Shown here: one piece after another, positions 11,772 through 21,600 of the stretch
Layout of the letters: each line of letters opens with the position of its first letter
Position numbering within the stretch: position 1 is the stretch's first letter
Assembly: GCF_017916275.1 (NCBI RefSeq)
Contig: NZ_JAFMST010000001.1
Span: forward strand, 310,001 to 374,000
Source of the DNA: Rubellimicrobium arenae
Lineage (GTDB): Bacteria > Pseudomonadota > Alphaproteobacteria > Rhodobacterales > Rhodobacteraceae
DNA length: 64,000 bases
Reading direction: 5' to 3'
Position numbers and translations under genes: made by a program
The notes under the pieces: model-generated
What the model saw: only the letters and a program-made list of their open reading frames with translations
Database searches by the model: none
Told to the model about the DNA's origin: nothing

Positions 11772-13438
11772 GGGTGAACGAGGGCGGCCCGACGGGCGAG
11801 CCCCAGGGCCCCGGCGGCGGCTTCGACTCCGAGACGGGCGCCATAGGTCAGGTCGCGCCACCCGTCGCGGTCGACAGCTCGATCGAGAAGGACGTCTCCC
11901 GGCACGATATCTTCTTCGCCGCCGTCGAGGCGACGCGGATGCCGATGATCGTCACCGATCCGCGCCAGCCCGACAACCCGATCGTCTTCTGCAACCCCGC
12001 GTTCCAGCAGATGACCGGGTATACCTTCGAGGAGATCCGGGGCCGCAACTGTCGCCTCCTGCAGGGACCCGACACCGACCGCACGGTCATCGACGAGTTG
12101 CGGCAGGCCATCGACCAGCGCCGCGAGATCGCGGTCGAGATCCTGAACTACCGCAAGAACGGCTCGGCGTTCTGGAACGCCCTGTTCATGTCGCCCGTCT
12201 TCAACCAGGACGGGGAGCTGGTCTACTACTTCGGCTCGCAGCTCGACGTGTCGCGCCGCCGCGATGCGGAGGACGCGCTCCGGCAGGCGCAGAAGATGGA
12301 AAGCCTGGGCCAGCTGACGGGCGGCATCGCCCATGACTTCAACAACCTTCTCCAGGTGATCCTGGGCTACCTCGACGGGATCAAGGCCAAGGGCGTCACC
12401 AACGATCCCGCCTATGCCGAGGCCGCGCTGGACGCGATCGGCCTGGCCGCGACGCGAGGCGCCACGCTCACCAACCAGCTCCTGTCCTTTGCCCGCAAGC
12501 AACGGCTGGACGGGCGGCTCGTGAACCTGAACGCCGTTGTGGCAGGCTTCAAGCCCCTCATCGAGCGGACGGTCGGCGGCACCATCGCCATCGAGACCCG
12601 GCTCGACCCGGCCTTGGCCAACACCAAGGTCGACACCACCCAAGCCGAGCTGGCCCTTCTCAATGTCCTGATCAACGCGCGCGACGCGATGCCCAACGGG
12701 GGCCGGATCATGGTGGAAACCGCGATGCGCGACATCGCGGACGAGGATCGCGGACATTTCGGTGAGCTGGGGGCCGGTCGCTATGTCACGCTGTCCATCA
12801 CCGACACCGGGACCGGGATTCCGCCCGAGATCCTCAAGCGCGTCACCGAGCCGTTCTTCACCACCAAGGAGCAGGGCAAGGGCACGGGGCTGGGCCTGTC
12901 GATGGCCTACGGCTTTGCCAAGCAGTCGGGCGGCATGATGCGGCTCACCTCCGAGGTGGGTCACGGGACCACCGTGCGGTTCTTCTTCCCCGCCGTGCAG
13001 CAGTCGCCCGAGCCGCGGGGCGCGCAGCCTCCTCGTCCCCTGGATCAGCGCGCCGGGACCGAGGTGATCCTGATCGTCGAGGATCAGGAGGATGTGGGGC
13101 AGCTGGCCCAGTCCGTGCTCGAGGATTTCGGCTACAAGGTCCTGCGAGCCCCGGACGGGCTGGAGGCCATGGATATCCTCGAGGGCGACGAGCGCATCGA
13201 CCTGCTGTTCACGGACCTGATCATGCCGGGCGGCATCAACGGCGTCATGCTGGCCCGCCGAGCGCGGCAGGCCCGGCCGCGGCTGAAGGTGCTGCTCACC
13301 ACGGGCTATGCCGAGCTGAGCTTCGAGCGCGAGACCGCCGGCGGCTCCGAATTCGATCTCATCAACAAGCCCTACCGCCGTTCCGAGTTGGCCGCCAAGG
13401 TGCGTCAGGTTCTCGATGGACCGACCGGCGTAGGATAA
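11756..13438 (+). CDS. Blue-light LOV hybrid histidine kinase
   Basis: A 560-residue soluble sensor kinase. Domains in order: a Gly/Pro-rich N-terminal tail, a LOV-type PAS (about residues 48-168) with the flavin-adduct motif GRNCRLLQG (Cys99 is the photoactive cysteine), HisKA with phospho-acceptor His193 in GGIAHDFNN, HATPase (N-box Asn307, DTGTGIP, GTGLGLS) and a C-terminal receiver (about 435-555) with Asp487 in [11 protein letters not shown]. The intact LOV cysteine argues for a functional FMN blue-light photoreceptor. The kinase core is of the GGIAHDFNN hybrid type, not the HWE type of Caulobacter LovK. It overlaps the upstream receiver by 16 nt. No output regulator is adjacent. Confidence 0.93.
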   Translation: MPSSIGVNEGGPTGEPQGPGGGFDSETGAIGQVAPPVAVDSSIEKDVSRHDIFFAAVEATRMPMIVTDPRQPDNPIVFCNPAFQQMTGYTFEEIRGRNCRLLQGPDTDRTVIDELRQAIDQRREIAVEILNYRKNGSAFWNALFMSPVFNQDGELVYYFGSQLDVSRRRDAEDALRQAQKMESLGQLTGGIAHDFNNLLQVILGYLDGIKAKGVTNDPAYAEAALDAIGLAATRGATLTNQLLSFARKQRLDGRLVNLNAVVAGFKPLIERTVGGTIAIETRLDPALANTKVDTTQAELALLNVLINARDAMPNGGRIMVETAMRDIADEDRGHFGELGAGRYVTLSITDTGTGIPPEILKRVTEPFFTTKEQGKGTGLGLSMAYGFAKQSGGMMRLTSEVGHGTTVRFFFPAVQQSPEPRGAQPPRPLDQRAGTEVILIVEDQEDVGQLAQSVLEDFGYKVLRAPDGLEAMDILEGDERIDLLFTDLIMPGGINGVMLARRARQARPRLKVLLTTGYAELSFERETAGGSEFDLINKPYRRSELAAKVRQVLDGPTGVG

Positions 13439-13843
13439 CGCCGCGGCGGCCGCACGGCCATGCTGCCGCGTTCCCGGGCCATCAGCCCGCCCGAGCTGCG
13501 GGCCTGATCCATGCTTTCGGCGTCGTGCGGGTGGCGGACCGATTGCAACCGGGGCGAGCGCGCCGGGTATCCCCCAAGCCACGCCCATGCTCATGCCAGA
13601 AGTGGGCCGATGCCTCCCAGCGCTGACGGTGGCCTGCGCGGAGAGCCGACCGTGCAGGGACAGGACGGCGCGGCGCGCAAGGTCGTCCCGGGCTCTTGGT
13701 CGATCCTCACAGTCTTGGGGTAACGCGCCGTGCTGCCGCGTGGATTTGGCTCGGCCCGAACCAGCTCTGGCCAGTCCTGGAAACGTGACTCGATTGGGCT
13801 CGGGATCGATGGCTTCTGCGTCCGGCACAACGTGGAGACAGGC
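13439..13843. other. Gap between LOV kinase and P-loop protein
   Basis: About 400 bases. Frames here are short or are N-terminal extensions of the next gene without homology. No clear terminator or promoter was seen. Confidence 0.35.
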
Positions 13844-14545
13844 ATGGGGCTGGTGATCAATCCAAGGGGCACGAGCGGCGCGGGCAAGACCTGGCTCGTG
13901 CGCGAGGTCATGGCGGCAAGCTGCCGTGCCGGGGCGGCGGCCATGCCGGTGTGCCGCAAGGGCCGGCATCGCCCCATCGCCTGGCGGTTCGCGCCTACTT
14001 GGAGGCAGCGGCCATTGGCCGTCATCGGCCACTATGATGCCGCGCGCGGCGGGACCGACACGATCCCCCAGACGGACGGTGGCCTGGACGAAGCCTTTCG
14101 GCTGGCGCGCTCTCTGGCCACGGAAGGACATGACGTGCTGATCGAAGGCTATCAGCTGAGTGGGGAGGTGGAGCGAACCACGGTGCTGGCGCAGGCTCAG
14201 GCCGCCCGCGAGCGCCGGCTCCATGTGCTTTGGCTCGACGTGCCCCTGGAGCGTTGCGTGCGGAACGTGGTCTCCCGGCGCCGGGCTGGACGCGGCGCGT
14301 ATCAGGCGATCGAGCGCACTGTCCGGGCGGGCCACGATGCGCTGGCGACAGCCTGTCAGGCTCTGCGCCACGAAGGGGTGGACATCGAGCGGCTGGACAG
14401 TGGCGCGGCGTTGCATCGGACCCTGGCCCTGCTGGGCCTCGACCCGGCTCTGCTCGCTGGGCCGGAGGCGCGCTTGCCTGTCGGTGAGCCCTCAGCATTC
14501 GTGGATCAGACCGCCTGGGCGTGGCGTCACGACGTGCAGCGTTGA
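13844..14545 (+). CDS. P-loop NTPase, small kinase-like
   Basis: A 233-residue protein with a clear Walker A motif (RGTSGAGKT) right at the N-terminus after a short hydrophobic strand. Further on, [11 protein letters not shown] and [13 protein letters not shown] are plausible nucleotide-kinase strands, and an Arg-rich stretch ([12 protein letters not shown]) resembles a lid. Start at the ATG at 13844 with GGAGA upstream; earlier in-frame codons have no homology to a P-loop fold. The overall pattern is that of small phage- and bacterium-encoded kinases of unknown substrate. It does not belong to an obvious operon; nhaA follows about 100 nt later. Confidence 0.7.
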   Translation: MGLVINPRGTSGAGKTWLVREVMAASCRAGAAAMPVCRKGRHRPIAWRFAPTWRQRPLAVIGHYDAARGGTDTIPQTDGGLDEAFRLARSLATEGHDVLIEGYQLSGEVERTTVLAQAQAARERRLHVLWLDVPLERCVRNVVSRRRAGRGAYQAIERTVRAGHDALATACQALRHEGVDIERLDSGAALHRTLALLGLDPALLAGPEARLPVGEPSAFVDQTAWAWRHDVQR

Positions 14546-14646
14546 ATGCCGAAAGTCCGCCCTACGTGGCGGCCAGACATGCCGAATCCGGACACAGCGG
14601 GCCGGGTTCCGATCACGACCATTCACTGACGAAGGAAATCTGCTAC

Positions 14647-15891
14647 ATGGCCGATCCAAAGCCCGGAACCGCGCGTCCGTTGCCGTCACCCCCGCCCGGC
14701 GGAGGCTTGCGGCCCTTTTCGATGCTGCGGACCTTCCTGGACGGCCAGGCGTCGGGCGGGATTGCCCTCATGGCGGCCGCGGCCCTCGCGATCCTCGTGG
14801 CGAACTCCCCCCTGGCGCCGGCCTACTTCGAGGCGCTGCACGCCTATCTGGGGCCGCTCAGCCTGGCCCACTGGATCAACGACGGCCTGATGGTGATCTT
14901 CTTCCTGGTGGTCGGGCTGGAGATCAAGCGCGAGGTGCTGGACGGGCAACTGTCGACCTGGTCGCGCCGCATCCTGCCCGGTGTCGCCGCCCTGGGCGGG
15001 ATGGCGGTGCCCGCGCTCGTGTTCCTTTTCTTCAATGCCGACGATCCGACCACGGCCCGGGGCTGGGCCATTCCGTCCGCAACCGACATCGCCTTCGCGC
15101 TGGGGGTGCTCTCGCTCCTGGGCTCGCGCGTGCCCACGTCGCTGAAGGTCTTCCTGACCGCGCTTGCCATCATCGATGACCTGGGCGCGGTGCTCATCAT
15201 CGCCGTCTTCTATTCGGGCGACCTTTCGCTGCCGCATCTGGGCGGAGCGGCGGCCGTCCTTGCCGGGCTCGTTCTCCTGAACCGCCTGGGCGTGACCCGG
15301 CTCTGGGCCTACCTCGTGCCTGGTGTGGCCCTGTGGTGGCTGGTGCTGGGCTCGGGCGTCCATGCCACGATCGCGGGCGTGCTGCTGGCCCTGACCATTC
15401 CCCTGCGATCGTTCCCGGGCCGCCCCGATGACACGGACCATTCGCCCCTGCACCGCCTGGAGCACGCGCTCCACCCGTGGAGCACCTTCCTTATCATCCC
15501 GGTGTTCGGGTTCGCCAACGCCGGCCTGTCCTTTGCCGGGCTCACGATGGAGGCGGTGACGAGCGATCTGACGCTCGGAGTGGCGCTCGGCCTTCTTCTG
15601 GGCAAGCTGGTCGGCGTCTACGGCAGCGCCTGGGCCGTGATCCGTCTGGGGCTCGCCGACGTGCCCATGGGGGCGGGCCGCCTCCAGCTCCTCGGCGTGG
15701 CCCTTCTGTGCGGGATCGGCTTCACCATGAGCCTATTCATCGGCCTTCTGGCCTTTGCCGACTCCGCCCTCCTGCAGGAGGAGGTCAAGGTCGGCATCCT
15801 GGCCGGCTCGCTCCTCGCGGGGCTCCTGGGCTGGAGCGTGCTCAGGGTGGCGCCCCGGGACGTGCCGGCGCCCGAACCCGCCGTGCGCTAG
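14647..15891 (+). CDS. nhaA: Na+/H+ antiporter NhaA
   Basis: Electrogenic Na+/H+ antiporter of 414 residues with about twelve membrane segments. It carries the family's functional sites: [11 protein letters not shown] after the second helix region, the discontinuous-helix motif [10 protein letters not shown], and the ion-binding aspartates in [13 protein letters not shown]. Start at the ATG at 14647, preceded by GAAGGAA; the open frame extends 42 codons upstream without homology. It would serve sodium export and pH homeostasis. It is single-gene, followed by a strong hairpin (15941-15967) shared with the convergent cold-shock gene. Confidence 0.95.
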   Translation: MADPKPGTARPLPSPPPGGGLRPFSMLRTFLDGQASGGIALMAAAALAILVANSPLAPAYFEALHAYLGPLSLAHWINDGLMVIFFLVVGLEIKREVLDGQLSTWSRRILPGVAALGGMAVPALVFLFFNADDPTTARGWAIPSATDIAFALGVLSLLGSRVPTSLKVFLTALAIIDDLGAVLIIAVFYSGDLSLPHLGGAAAVLAGLVLLNRLGVTRLWAYLVPGVALWWLVLGSGVHATIAGVLLALTIPLRSFPGRPDDTDHSPLHRLEHALHPWSTFLIIPVFGFANAGLSFAGLTMEAVTSDLTLGVALGLLLGKLVGVYGSAWAVIRLGLADVPMGAGRLQLLGVALLCGIGFTMSLFIGLLAFADSALLQEEVKVGILAGSLLAGLLGWSVLRVAPRDVPAPEPAVR

Positions 15892-15937
15892 GACCTGCGC
15901 CCGGCCGGCATGGCAAAGACCAACCGCTCGGGGCATG

Positions 15938-15967
15938 AAAAAAGGGGGTGGACGCGCCACCCCCTTT
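15938..15967 (-). terminator. Rho-independent terminator of the cold-shock gene
   Basis: An 11-bp perfect stem (15941-15951 with 15957-15967) around a 5-nt loop. Read on the minus strand it ends in six T residues (15943-15938), the classic intrinsic form, 68 nt after the cold-shock stop codon. It can also fold in nhaA mRNA, so it probably acts in both directions between these convergent genes. Confidence 0.9.
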
Positions 15968-16034
15968 CGGGATCTTCGACTGGATTCCGGGCATCCGACC
16001 GCAAGGATCGACGCTGCGGCCGGACTGGTCCAGC

Positions 16035-16241
16035 TTAGGCCAGCTGCAGGTTCTCGGCGGCTTCGCGTCCGTCACGGCCGGACACGATGTCGAAGGTGAC
16101 CTTCTGGTTGTCCTTGAGGCCGGTCAGGCCAGCCCGCTCAACGGCGGAGATGTGGACGAAAACGTCCTTGCGTCCGCCCTCGGGGGCGATGAAGCCGAAG
16201 CCCTTGGTGGTGTTGAACCATTTCACGGTGCCGGTGGCCAT
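16035..16241 (-). CDS. Cold-shock domain protein
   Basis: A 68-residue single-domain cold-shock protein (RNA/ssDNA chaperone). It shows MATGTVKWFNTTKGFGFI (RNP1 is KGFGFI) and DVFVHISAV (RNP2), the two nucleic-acid-binding motifs, and is the family's usual length. TAGGAGA precedes the ATG. It is followed by an intrinsic terminator and preceded by a long non-coding leader, typical for cold-shock genes under post-transcriptional control. Confidence 0.96.
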   Translation of the reverse strand: MATGTVKWFNTTKGFGFIAPEGGRKDVFVHISAVERAGLTGLKDNQKVTFDIVSGRDGREAAENLQLA

Positions 16242-16813
16242 CGTGATGTCTCCTAGTCAGGAACGCTGCCCGCGACATGCGGCAGCCCGGCTTGGTCAGT
16301 GTCGCAACGAGAACTGAAGCCGGTGACGGAGACAGCGGATCGAGGGAGTGTAACGTTCGCAGCGGATACATGGGGTGGACCACGCTACAAAGCAAGACCT
16401 TTCTCACGGCTGCGGAAACAGAAAGGTCCGAGCATCCCTCGCCTTGTCCGCAGCTCGGGCTGGCCCGCATGCCGATGAGCCGTGGCCCGCGATCAGGCCC
16501 TGACGCGCCCAAGCGCGGGATCCAGCTCTGGAAAACTATCGTGTCAAGTGGAGACCTTATGCGATTGGGCGCGCCTTCCCCCTCGCAACATTCTGCCGTG
16601 GCTCCACGTATGGGTGAGCCACGAGGGCGTCCTTGCGGCCAAGACCACGGAGAATGACTTGCTGGGCGTGTCACCCGATGTCGCGGCTGGCGACCTGCGG
16701 GCTCGCCCGCGACCGGGAGCCCCCTTGGACGCCATTCTCGAGATCAGACGGACGCGGCGGTTGTCCAATGGCCGGCGGCGCGCCCACCCACGTCGACACG
16801 CAAAGGAGCAGGC
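16242..16813. other. Divergent gap: cold-shock leader region
   Basis: About 570 bases between the divergent cold-shock gene and the 94-residue protein gene. No plausible gene. It contains a perfect 9-bp inverted repeat (16396-16404 with 16420-16428). A long 5' leader for the cold-shock mRNA would fit here, but no promoter was identified. Confidence 0.45.
16396..16428. repeat. 9-bp inverted repeat upstream of cold-shock gene
   Basis: GACCTTTCT at 16396-16404 pairs perfectly with AGAAAGGTC at 16420-16428, leaving a 15-nt loop, about 155 nt upstream of the cold-shock ATG. It could be a leader RNA hairpin or a protein-binding dyad. Confidence 0.45.
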
Positions 16814-17098
16814 ATGAGGAAATCCCCTGGGACCGTAGATGGCTGGATCGGCGACATCTTCAGGAACACCCAATCGTCCGTCCCGCCGACTCCGGCATTC
16901 CGACCGACCCAGACCCCTTCGGAGAAGCGGGCGGACGAAACCACCCGTGTCGCCCGTGAGATCACCGAGGCGGCCAAGGAGCGGTTGCAGGCCGATGTCG
17001 CGCGGCTGCGGCAGGCGCGCCTCGAGAAGGAGGCGGTGGACAGGGCAAATGCCGCCCGGGTCCCGGCGAAGAAGCGGCAAGCCAGCCGGTCGCGCTGA
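16814..17098 (+). CDS. Small hypothetical helical protein
   Basis: A 94-residue basic protein of unknown function. The ATG follows AAAGGAG at good spacing, which supports translation. The first 40 residues are Pro/Thr/Ser-rich. Residues about 41-82 (repeated Glu/Ala/Arg/Lys) should form one long amphipathic helix or coiled coil, and the tail is Lys/Arg-rich. No signal peptide or known motif. A GC-rich hairpin (17152-17181) follows its stop by about 50 nt. Confidence 0.65.
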   Translation: MRKSPGTVDGWIGDIFRNTQSSVPPTPAFRPTQTPSEKRADETTRVAREITEAAKERLQADVARLRQARLEKEAVDRANAARVPAKKRQASRSR

Positions 17099-17151
17099 AC
17101 CACTGCGGATCAGGGCGAGGCCAACGGGCTCCGCCGTCCGGATACCTTGAG

Positions 17152-17181
17152 CACCGCGGCCGGGAATCCTCGGCCGCGGTG
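17152..17181 (+). terminator. GC-rich hairpin, probable terminator
   Basis: Perfect 11-bp stem CACCGCGGCCG / CGGCCGCGGTG with an 8-nt loop (17163-17170). It lies between the end of the 94-residue protein gene and the convergent secreted-protein gene. Only a weak T-rich end follows on the plus strand, so termination is inferred from position and stability. Confidence 0.6.
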
Positions 17182-17222
17182 TCGCGTTCTGGTGCCCGAG
17201 GGGACCGGCTGGCTGCCTCGGG

Positions 17223-17597
17223 TCAGCTCAGGGGGTGGCAGTAGGCCAGGCCGCCGCCGTGAACGCTGGTCAGGGACCGTGCGGCCGCGCTGCATTCAGC
17301 GCCTGACTCGGTGCGGACCACGATGCTGGGGACCTGAGTGTTGGCTGTGACGATCACCAGGATGTGGGGGCCGGGCTGCATCTCCGCTTCGGGGAAGTTG
17401 GCAAGGCTCTGCCGGGGATCGTAGACCCAGATCTTCGCCGCCACGAGATCCGCCGGCGCCACCGACCGGCCGGGATCGTCGCCCAGGAGACGGTCGATCA
17501 CACCCTGGGCCTGGGCCGGGGCCCCGCTGAGCGTCAGCGTGAACAGGCCGGCGAGGCCAGCAAGGGCAAGTGGGATCGGAAAGCGGAAGGACGTCAT
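17223..17597 (-). CDS. Small secreted protein, unknown function
   Basis: A 124-residue protein with a clear Sec signal peptide (MTSFRFPIPLALAGLAGLF, cleavage expected after AQAQ near residue 31). The mature ~93-residue part has no motif I recognise. Two Cys (in AECSAAA and AYCHPLS) could form a disulfide. Start at the ATG at 17597, chosen because it begins the signal peptide; the frame continues 18 codons upstream without such features. It is probably periplasmic. Confidence 0.7.
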   Translation of the reverse strand: MTSFRFPIPLALAGLAGLFTLTLSGAPAQAQGVIDRLLGDDPGRSVAPADLVAAKIWVYDPRQSLANFPEAEMQPGPHILVIVTANTQVPSIVVRTESGAECSAAARSLTSVHGGGLAYCHPLS

Positions 17598-17762
17598 CAG
17601 GAGCCTCAGGTGGGGATCAGGCAGAGCGTCTAGCGGCCCTGCGACGTCCAACGGAGAGGAAGGGACAGGGTTCCCGCGGTCGAGCGCGTCGGTGCCAAGC
17701 GTCCGCCCGTGGTCGGGGTCGGACAGCTCCGATCGATCCGATCTGGAGGAGTTGCCCTTAGG

Positions 17763-17791
17763 TCAGATGGTCCTCGACAGGACCATCCTGA
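17763..17791. repeat. Strong hairpin with CGAC tetraloop
   Basis: ATGGTCCT (17767-17774) pairs perfectly with AGGACCAT (17779-17786) around CGAC. The stem extends by four more pairs across a one-base bulge. No T-tract follows on either strand, so it is not a standard terminator. It sits between the divergent genes at 17597 (minus) and 17918 (plus). Confidence 0.5.
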
Positions 17792-17917
17792 GCCGGCAGA
17801 CTCGCTGCAACTTCGGACCGAGCGTAAGGGCTGACGTCCAAGGCGACTGCTGACTGGCCCCGATGCGGCGGTTTCCGCCCGTAGTCAAAGAGATGCGACG
17901 AAAGCGGGGTGTTCGAC

Positions 17918-18241
17918 ATGCCGTGGTCATCCTTCGATGCAAGCCGGGTCCGGGATGCGGCCACACTCGGTGGCTTTCTCGGGTGGCGGGTGCGGGCACG
18001 GACCACGCTCCACCTGAATGAATTCTCGGGGTCCGAGATGGCCCTCGGAGCGCCCCTGACGATCCAGGCGGGTCGAATCGGCTTTCTGGGCCATCCGGTG
18101 CGGGACTCGGTCGTGGTGGCGTTTCCAGATGGGGCGGTTCAGCCGGGCGACCGACTGGAAACCCTCCGCTTCGGGCACTTCCGCTCGATCCTGGTGAACA
18201 TGCCGACCCTTCGCCACCAATTCGACCTCGAGGCGAGATAG
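17918..18241 (+). CDS. Hypothetical protein
   Basis: Frame of 107 residues (ATG at 17918; a GTG at 17909 is also possible). The composition looks protein-like: alternating hydrophobic strands such as RIGFLGHPVRD and VVVAFPDGA, and an aromatic-rich centre, unlike the Arg/His-rich antisense frame over the same bases. The ribosome site is weak. No domain, signal peptide or membrane helix is seen. It has no operon neighbours. Confidence 0.4.
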   Translation: MPWSSFDASRVRDAATLGGFLGWRVRARTTLHLNEFSGSEMALGAPLTIQAGRIGFLGHPVRDSVVVAFPDGAVQPGDRLETLRFGHFRSILVNMPTLRHQFDLEAR

Positions 18242-18611
18242 GGTCGGACTGCTTTCGCAGCGGGATAAACATGGCTGTCGTGTGTCGGCCTTCCACGATC
18301 TTGCAATTCAGCCTTCGGAGATTCAGGCGGAGCGAACGGGCCTGATTGTTTACAGGGCATCGTTTGAATTGTAGCCTCTGCATTCAGGACCGAATGGAAT
18401 TGGTATCTGCCAGTCAGTCCGGGCGGCAGGCCGCTGAAGTTCGGCCCAATCGTCTGGTATCCGGACAAGGCCGGAGACTCATTGCCCGAGGCAGGCCCCG
18501 GCGTCGTACGCGTCGCGTCCACCTGGCCTGCCGCCAGCCGGAGACTCAGCTCCTTGGCCGGACGTGCGGTGTGGCATCCGGATCCGGATGCGTGGTGAGC
18601 GGGGTTCCCTG
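18242..18611. other. Upstream region of the RTX gene
   Basis: About 370 bases, AT-richer than the surroundings at 18290-18420, which suits a promoter region, though no convincing -35/-10 pair was found. It ends with an 18-bp perfect palindrome just before the RTX start. Confidence 0.4.
18574..18591. promoter_or_regulatory. 18-bp perfect palindrome before the RTX gene
   Basis: GCATCCGGATCCGGATGC is a perfect 18-bp palindrome 20 nt upstream of the chosen RTX start codon. Position and symmetry suit an operator or an mRNA hairpin near the ribosome site; the role is inferred. Confidence 0.45.
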
Positions 18612-21600
18612 ATGGCGGCGCCGGTTGCATTCGACAGCAAGGTCGTGGTCGCGACGGCGACCTGGGATTACGGAGCATTGGGATCACTGGAGGCGGGCAT
18701 CCTCTGCCAGCTCCGGTTCCATGACCCGGACGGAGACGTGCTGGACACCGAGATCGTCGGGGGCGCCGGACCCCTTCACGGCACGGCGTCGATCAACTCG
18801 CTGGGGTTCGATTACCGTCCGAACGAGGACTACCTGGGCTCGGACAGCTTCATGTACCGGGTGACCGACGCGGGCGGCGCAACGGCCACGGCCACCGTCG
18901 CGATCACCATTGCGGCGGAAGGGCCAGCGACGCTGACCGGCCTGGCAGGGGCCGATATCCTGATCGCCGGGGCCTTGGCCAATGACCTCTATGGTGGAGA
19001 CGGGAACGACCACCTGAGCGGCGGAGGCGGCAACGACCGGCTTCATGGCGGCGCGGCCGACGACGTTCTGAACGGGGACAGCACATTCAGTTGGGCGCCC
19101 GCCGGGAACGACGTCCTCTTCGGTCAGGAGGGGGATGACGCCCTCAACGGCAATGCCGGCGATGACACCCTGTTCGGAGGCGAAGGCGACGACCGGCTGT
19201 CCGGCGCCGGATACTGGCACTCGTGGGGCAACGACGTCCTGTACGGAGGGTCCGGGAACGACACCCTGACCGGGAGCTGGGGAACCTACAGCTTTTATGG
19301 TGGCGACGGGGCCGACAGCCTGACAGGCGTGACCGGCGAAGACAGCGTCGATGGCGGCGATGGCAATGACAGCCTGTCGATCGACGTCAGCGGGAGTCTT
19401 GCCGTGGCGGGGACGGCCGCCACGGTCAACGGCGTCGAAACGGTTCGCGGGATCGAGTTGTTCACGGTCCAAGGGGGCACTGGTGCGGACAGCCTGCTGG
19501 GCGGGCGCCGGGCTGACTCCTTGGCCGGAGGAGGGGGTGACGACACCCTGATCGGCGCTGGCGGCGGCGACACCATCTACGGGGACTCTGCGTTCGAGGT
19601 CGGGAACGACCTCATCTATGGCGGGCGAGGGGACGACACGCTGGATGGTGGCGACGGTCTGGACACGATCTTTGGAGGCAGCGGCGCGGACCGGATCCGC
19701 CTGCACTGGAGCGCGGCTGGCGGCGAAGCGGACGGGGTGAAGGGCTTCGACACGCTCGAGATCGCGGCCAGTGGATCGATTGCCGTCTCGGGCAAGAGCC
19801 TCGTGATCGATGGCCGCGTCGTCGGAAGGAACTTCGAAGCCTTCAGCATCCAGGGAGGAGTCGCCGAGGACACCATCACGGGTGGGGCGGGCAATGACAC
19901 GCTGTCGGGCGGAGACGGCAGTAACAGCCTTTATGGGGGCGAAGGGAACGACGACCTCAGCAGTGCCGGGGGCGGGGTCCTGTCCGGCGGCGACGGGGAC
20001 GATCGGTTCAGCACCTCCGGCCTGGAAGGCGGGCCGGGCCATGTCATCTACGGCGGCCAAGGCAATGACAGCTGGAGCGACAGCGGCGGCGGTCCCGGCT
20101 CGGGTGGAGATGACACCGTCTATGGCGGCCTCGGCAACGACGCCCTGACGGCCGGTCCGGGACGCGACAGCGTCTATGGCGGGGGCGGCGACGATTCCGT
20201 GACCTACGGCCGGGCCGACGATCGGCTGTTCGGTGGGGGCGGCTCCGATTTCCTGATGTTCATCGGCAGCGGACGGCTCGTGGTTTCGGATGGCCGCGTG
20301 CTGGCGAATGGCGCAACGGTCGCCGAGGGCTTCGAGCGGTTCAGGATCTATGGCGGCAGCGACGACGACGAGATCTCGGGCGGCGGCAGCGGCGACGACC
20401 TCAACAGCGGCAGCGGCAACGACATCCTGCGGGGCAATGGGGGTGGCGACACCCTCATGGGGAATTTCGGCGACGACCTGGCCCATGGGGGGACGGGCGA
20501 CGACCTCCTGGACGGCTGGGAAGGAGATGACCGGCTGTTCGGCGGCGCGGGCGACGATGCCGTCTACGGCGCCTTCGGCGACGACACCGTCCATGGAGGC
20601 GACGGCGCCGACTATGTGAGCCTTGAGGACCTCGGGGAGGGCGACATGGCTTATGGGGGCGCGGGCTTCGACAGGCTGGTCCTGTCGGCGTCCTCGCCGG
20701 TCCGTCTGGTCGCTTCGGGCAAGCGGGCCTTTGCCGACGGCCATCTGATCGGCGCGGAGTTCGAGGAGTTCGAGTTCCAGGGCAGCCTGGGCAAGGACAC
20801 GCTGAAAGGGGGCGACGGCGACGACATCCTGGACGGTCGCGGCGGTGCGGACTTCATCCACGGCGGCGGGGGCGCGGACCTGGTGAGGTTGAGCGAGCCC
20901 ATCAACGCCGATGCGGAGATCGTCGGCGGGCGGGGCAGGGACATGCTCGCTGTCGCCGGGCAGGGAGCCCTGCTCGCCTCCGGGGGCGGTGCCAGGATCA
21001 ACGGAGTCCTGATGGGCTCGGGCTTCGAGCGGGTCAGCTTCTTGGGAGGGACCGGCAACGACACGCTGAGAGGGGGGGCGGGGGATGATATTCTGGACGG
21101 CGGTGGCGGGCGCGATCTCGTGCAGGGCGGAGGGGGCGCCGATGTGATCCTGCTTCCCGGCCCCGGGACCCGCGGGACCTTTGACGGCGGCGATGGCCGC
21201 GATGTTCTCCAGGTGACCGCGAGCGGGCGGCTGATCGCCACGGGGACGGGGGTGCGGATCGACGGCGACATTGTCGGCACCGGCTTCGAGAGGTTCGCCC
21301 TGACCGGCGGCTCCAGGACGGACAGCCTCTTGGGCGGGGCTGATGCGGACACCCTCGTCGGATTGGGAGGAGCCGACATCCTCCAGGGCCGTGGCGGGGC
21401 CGACGACCTGTCCGGCGGGGCCGGCGGCGACCGGCTCGCCGGGGAGGCCGGCAACGACAGGCTGGACGGGGGCGAGGGTCAGGACGCTCTGCGGGGCGGA
21501 GACGGCGTGGACCGCCTGATCGGCGGGACCGGCAACGATCGGCTGGAGGGTGGCGGGGGAACCGATTTCCTCTACGGCGGCCAAGGTCGGGACCGTCTGA

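Noticed and set aside
11696-14416. 906-codon minus-strand frame across the LOV kinase and P-loop gene
   Set aside because: Shadow of two real genes; no domain; caused by high GC in third positions.
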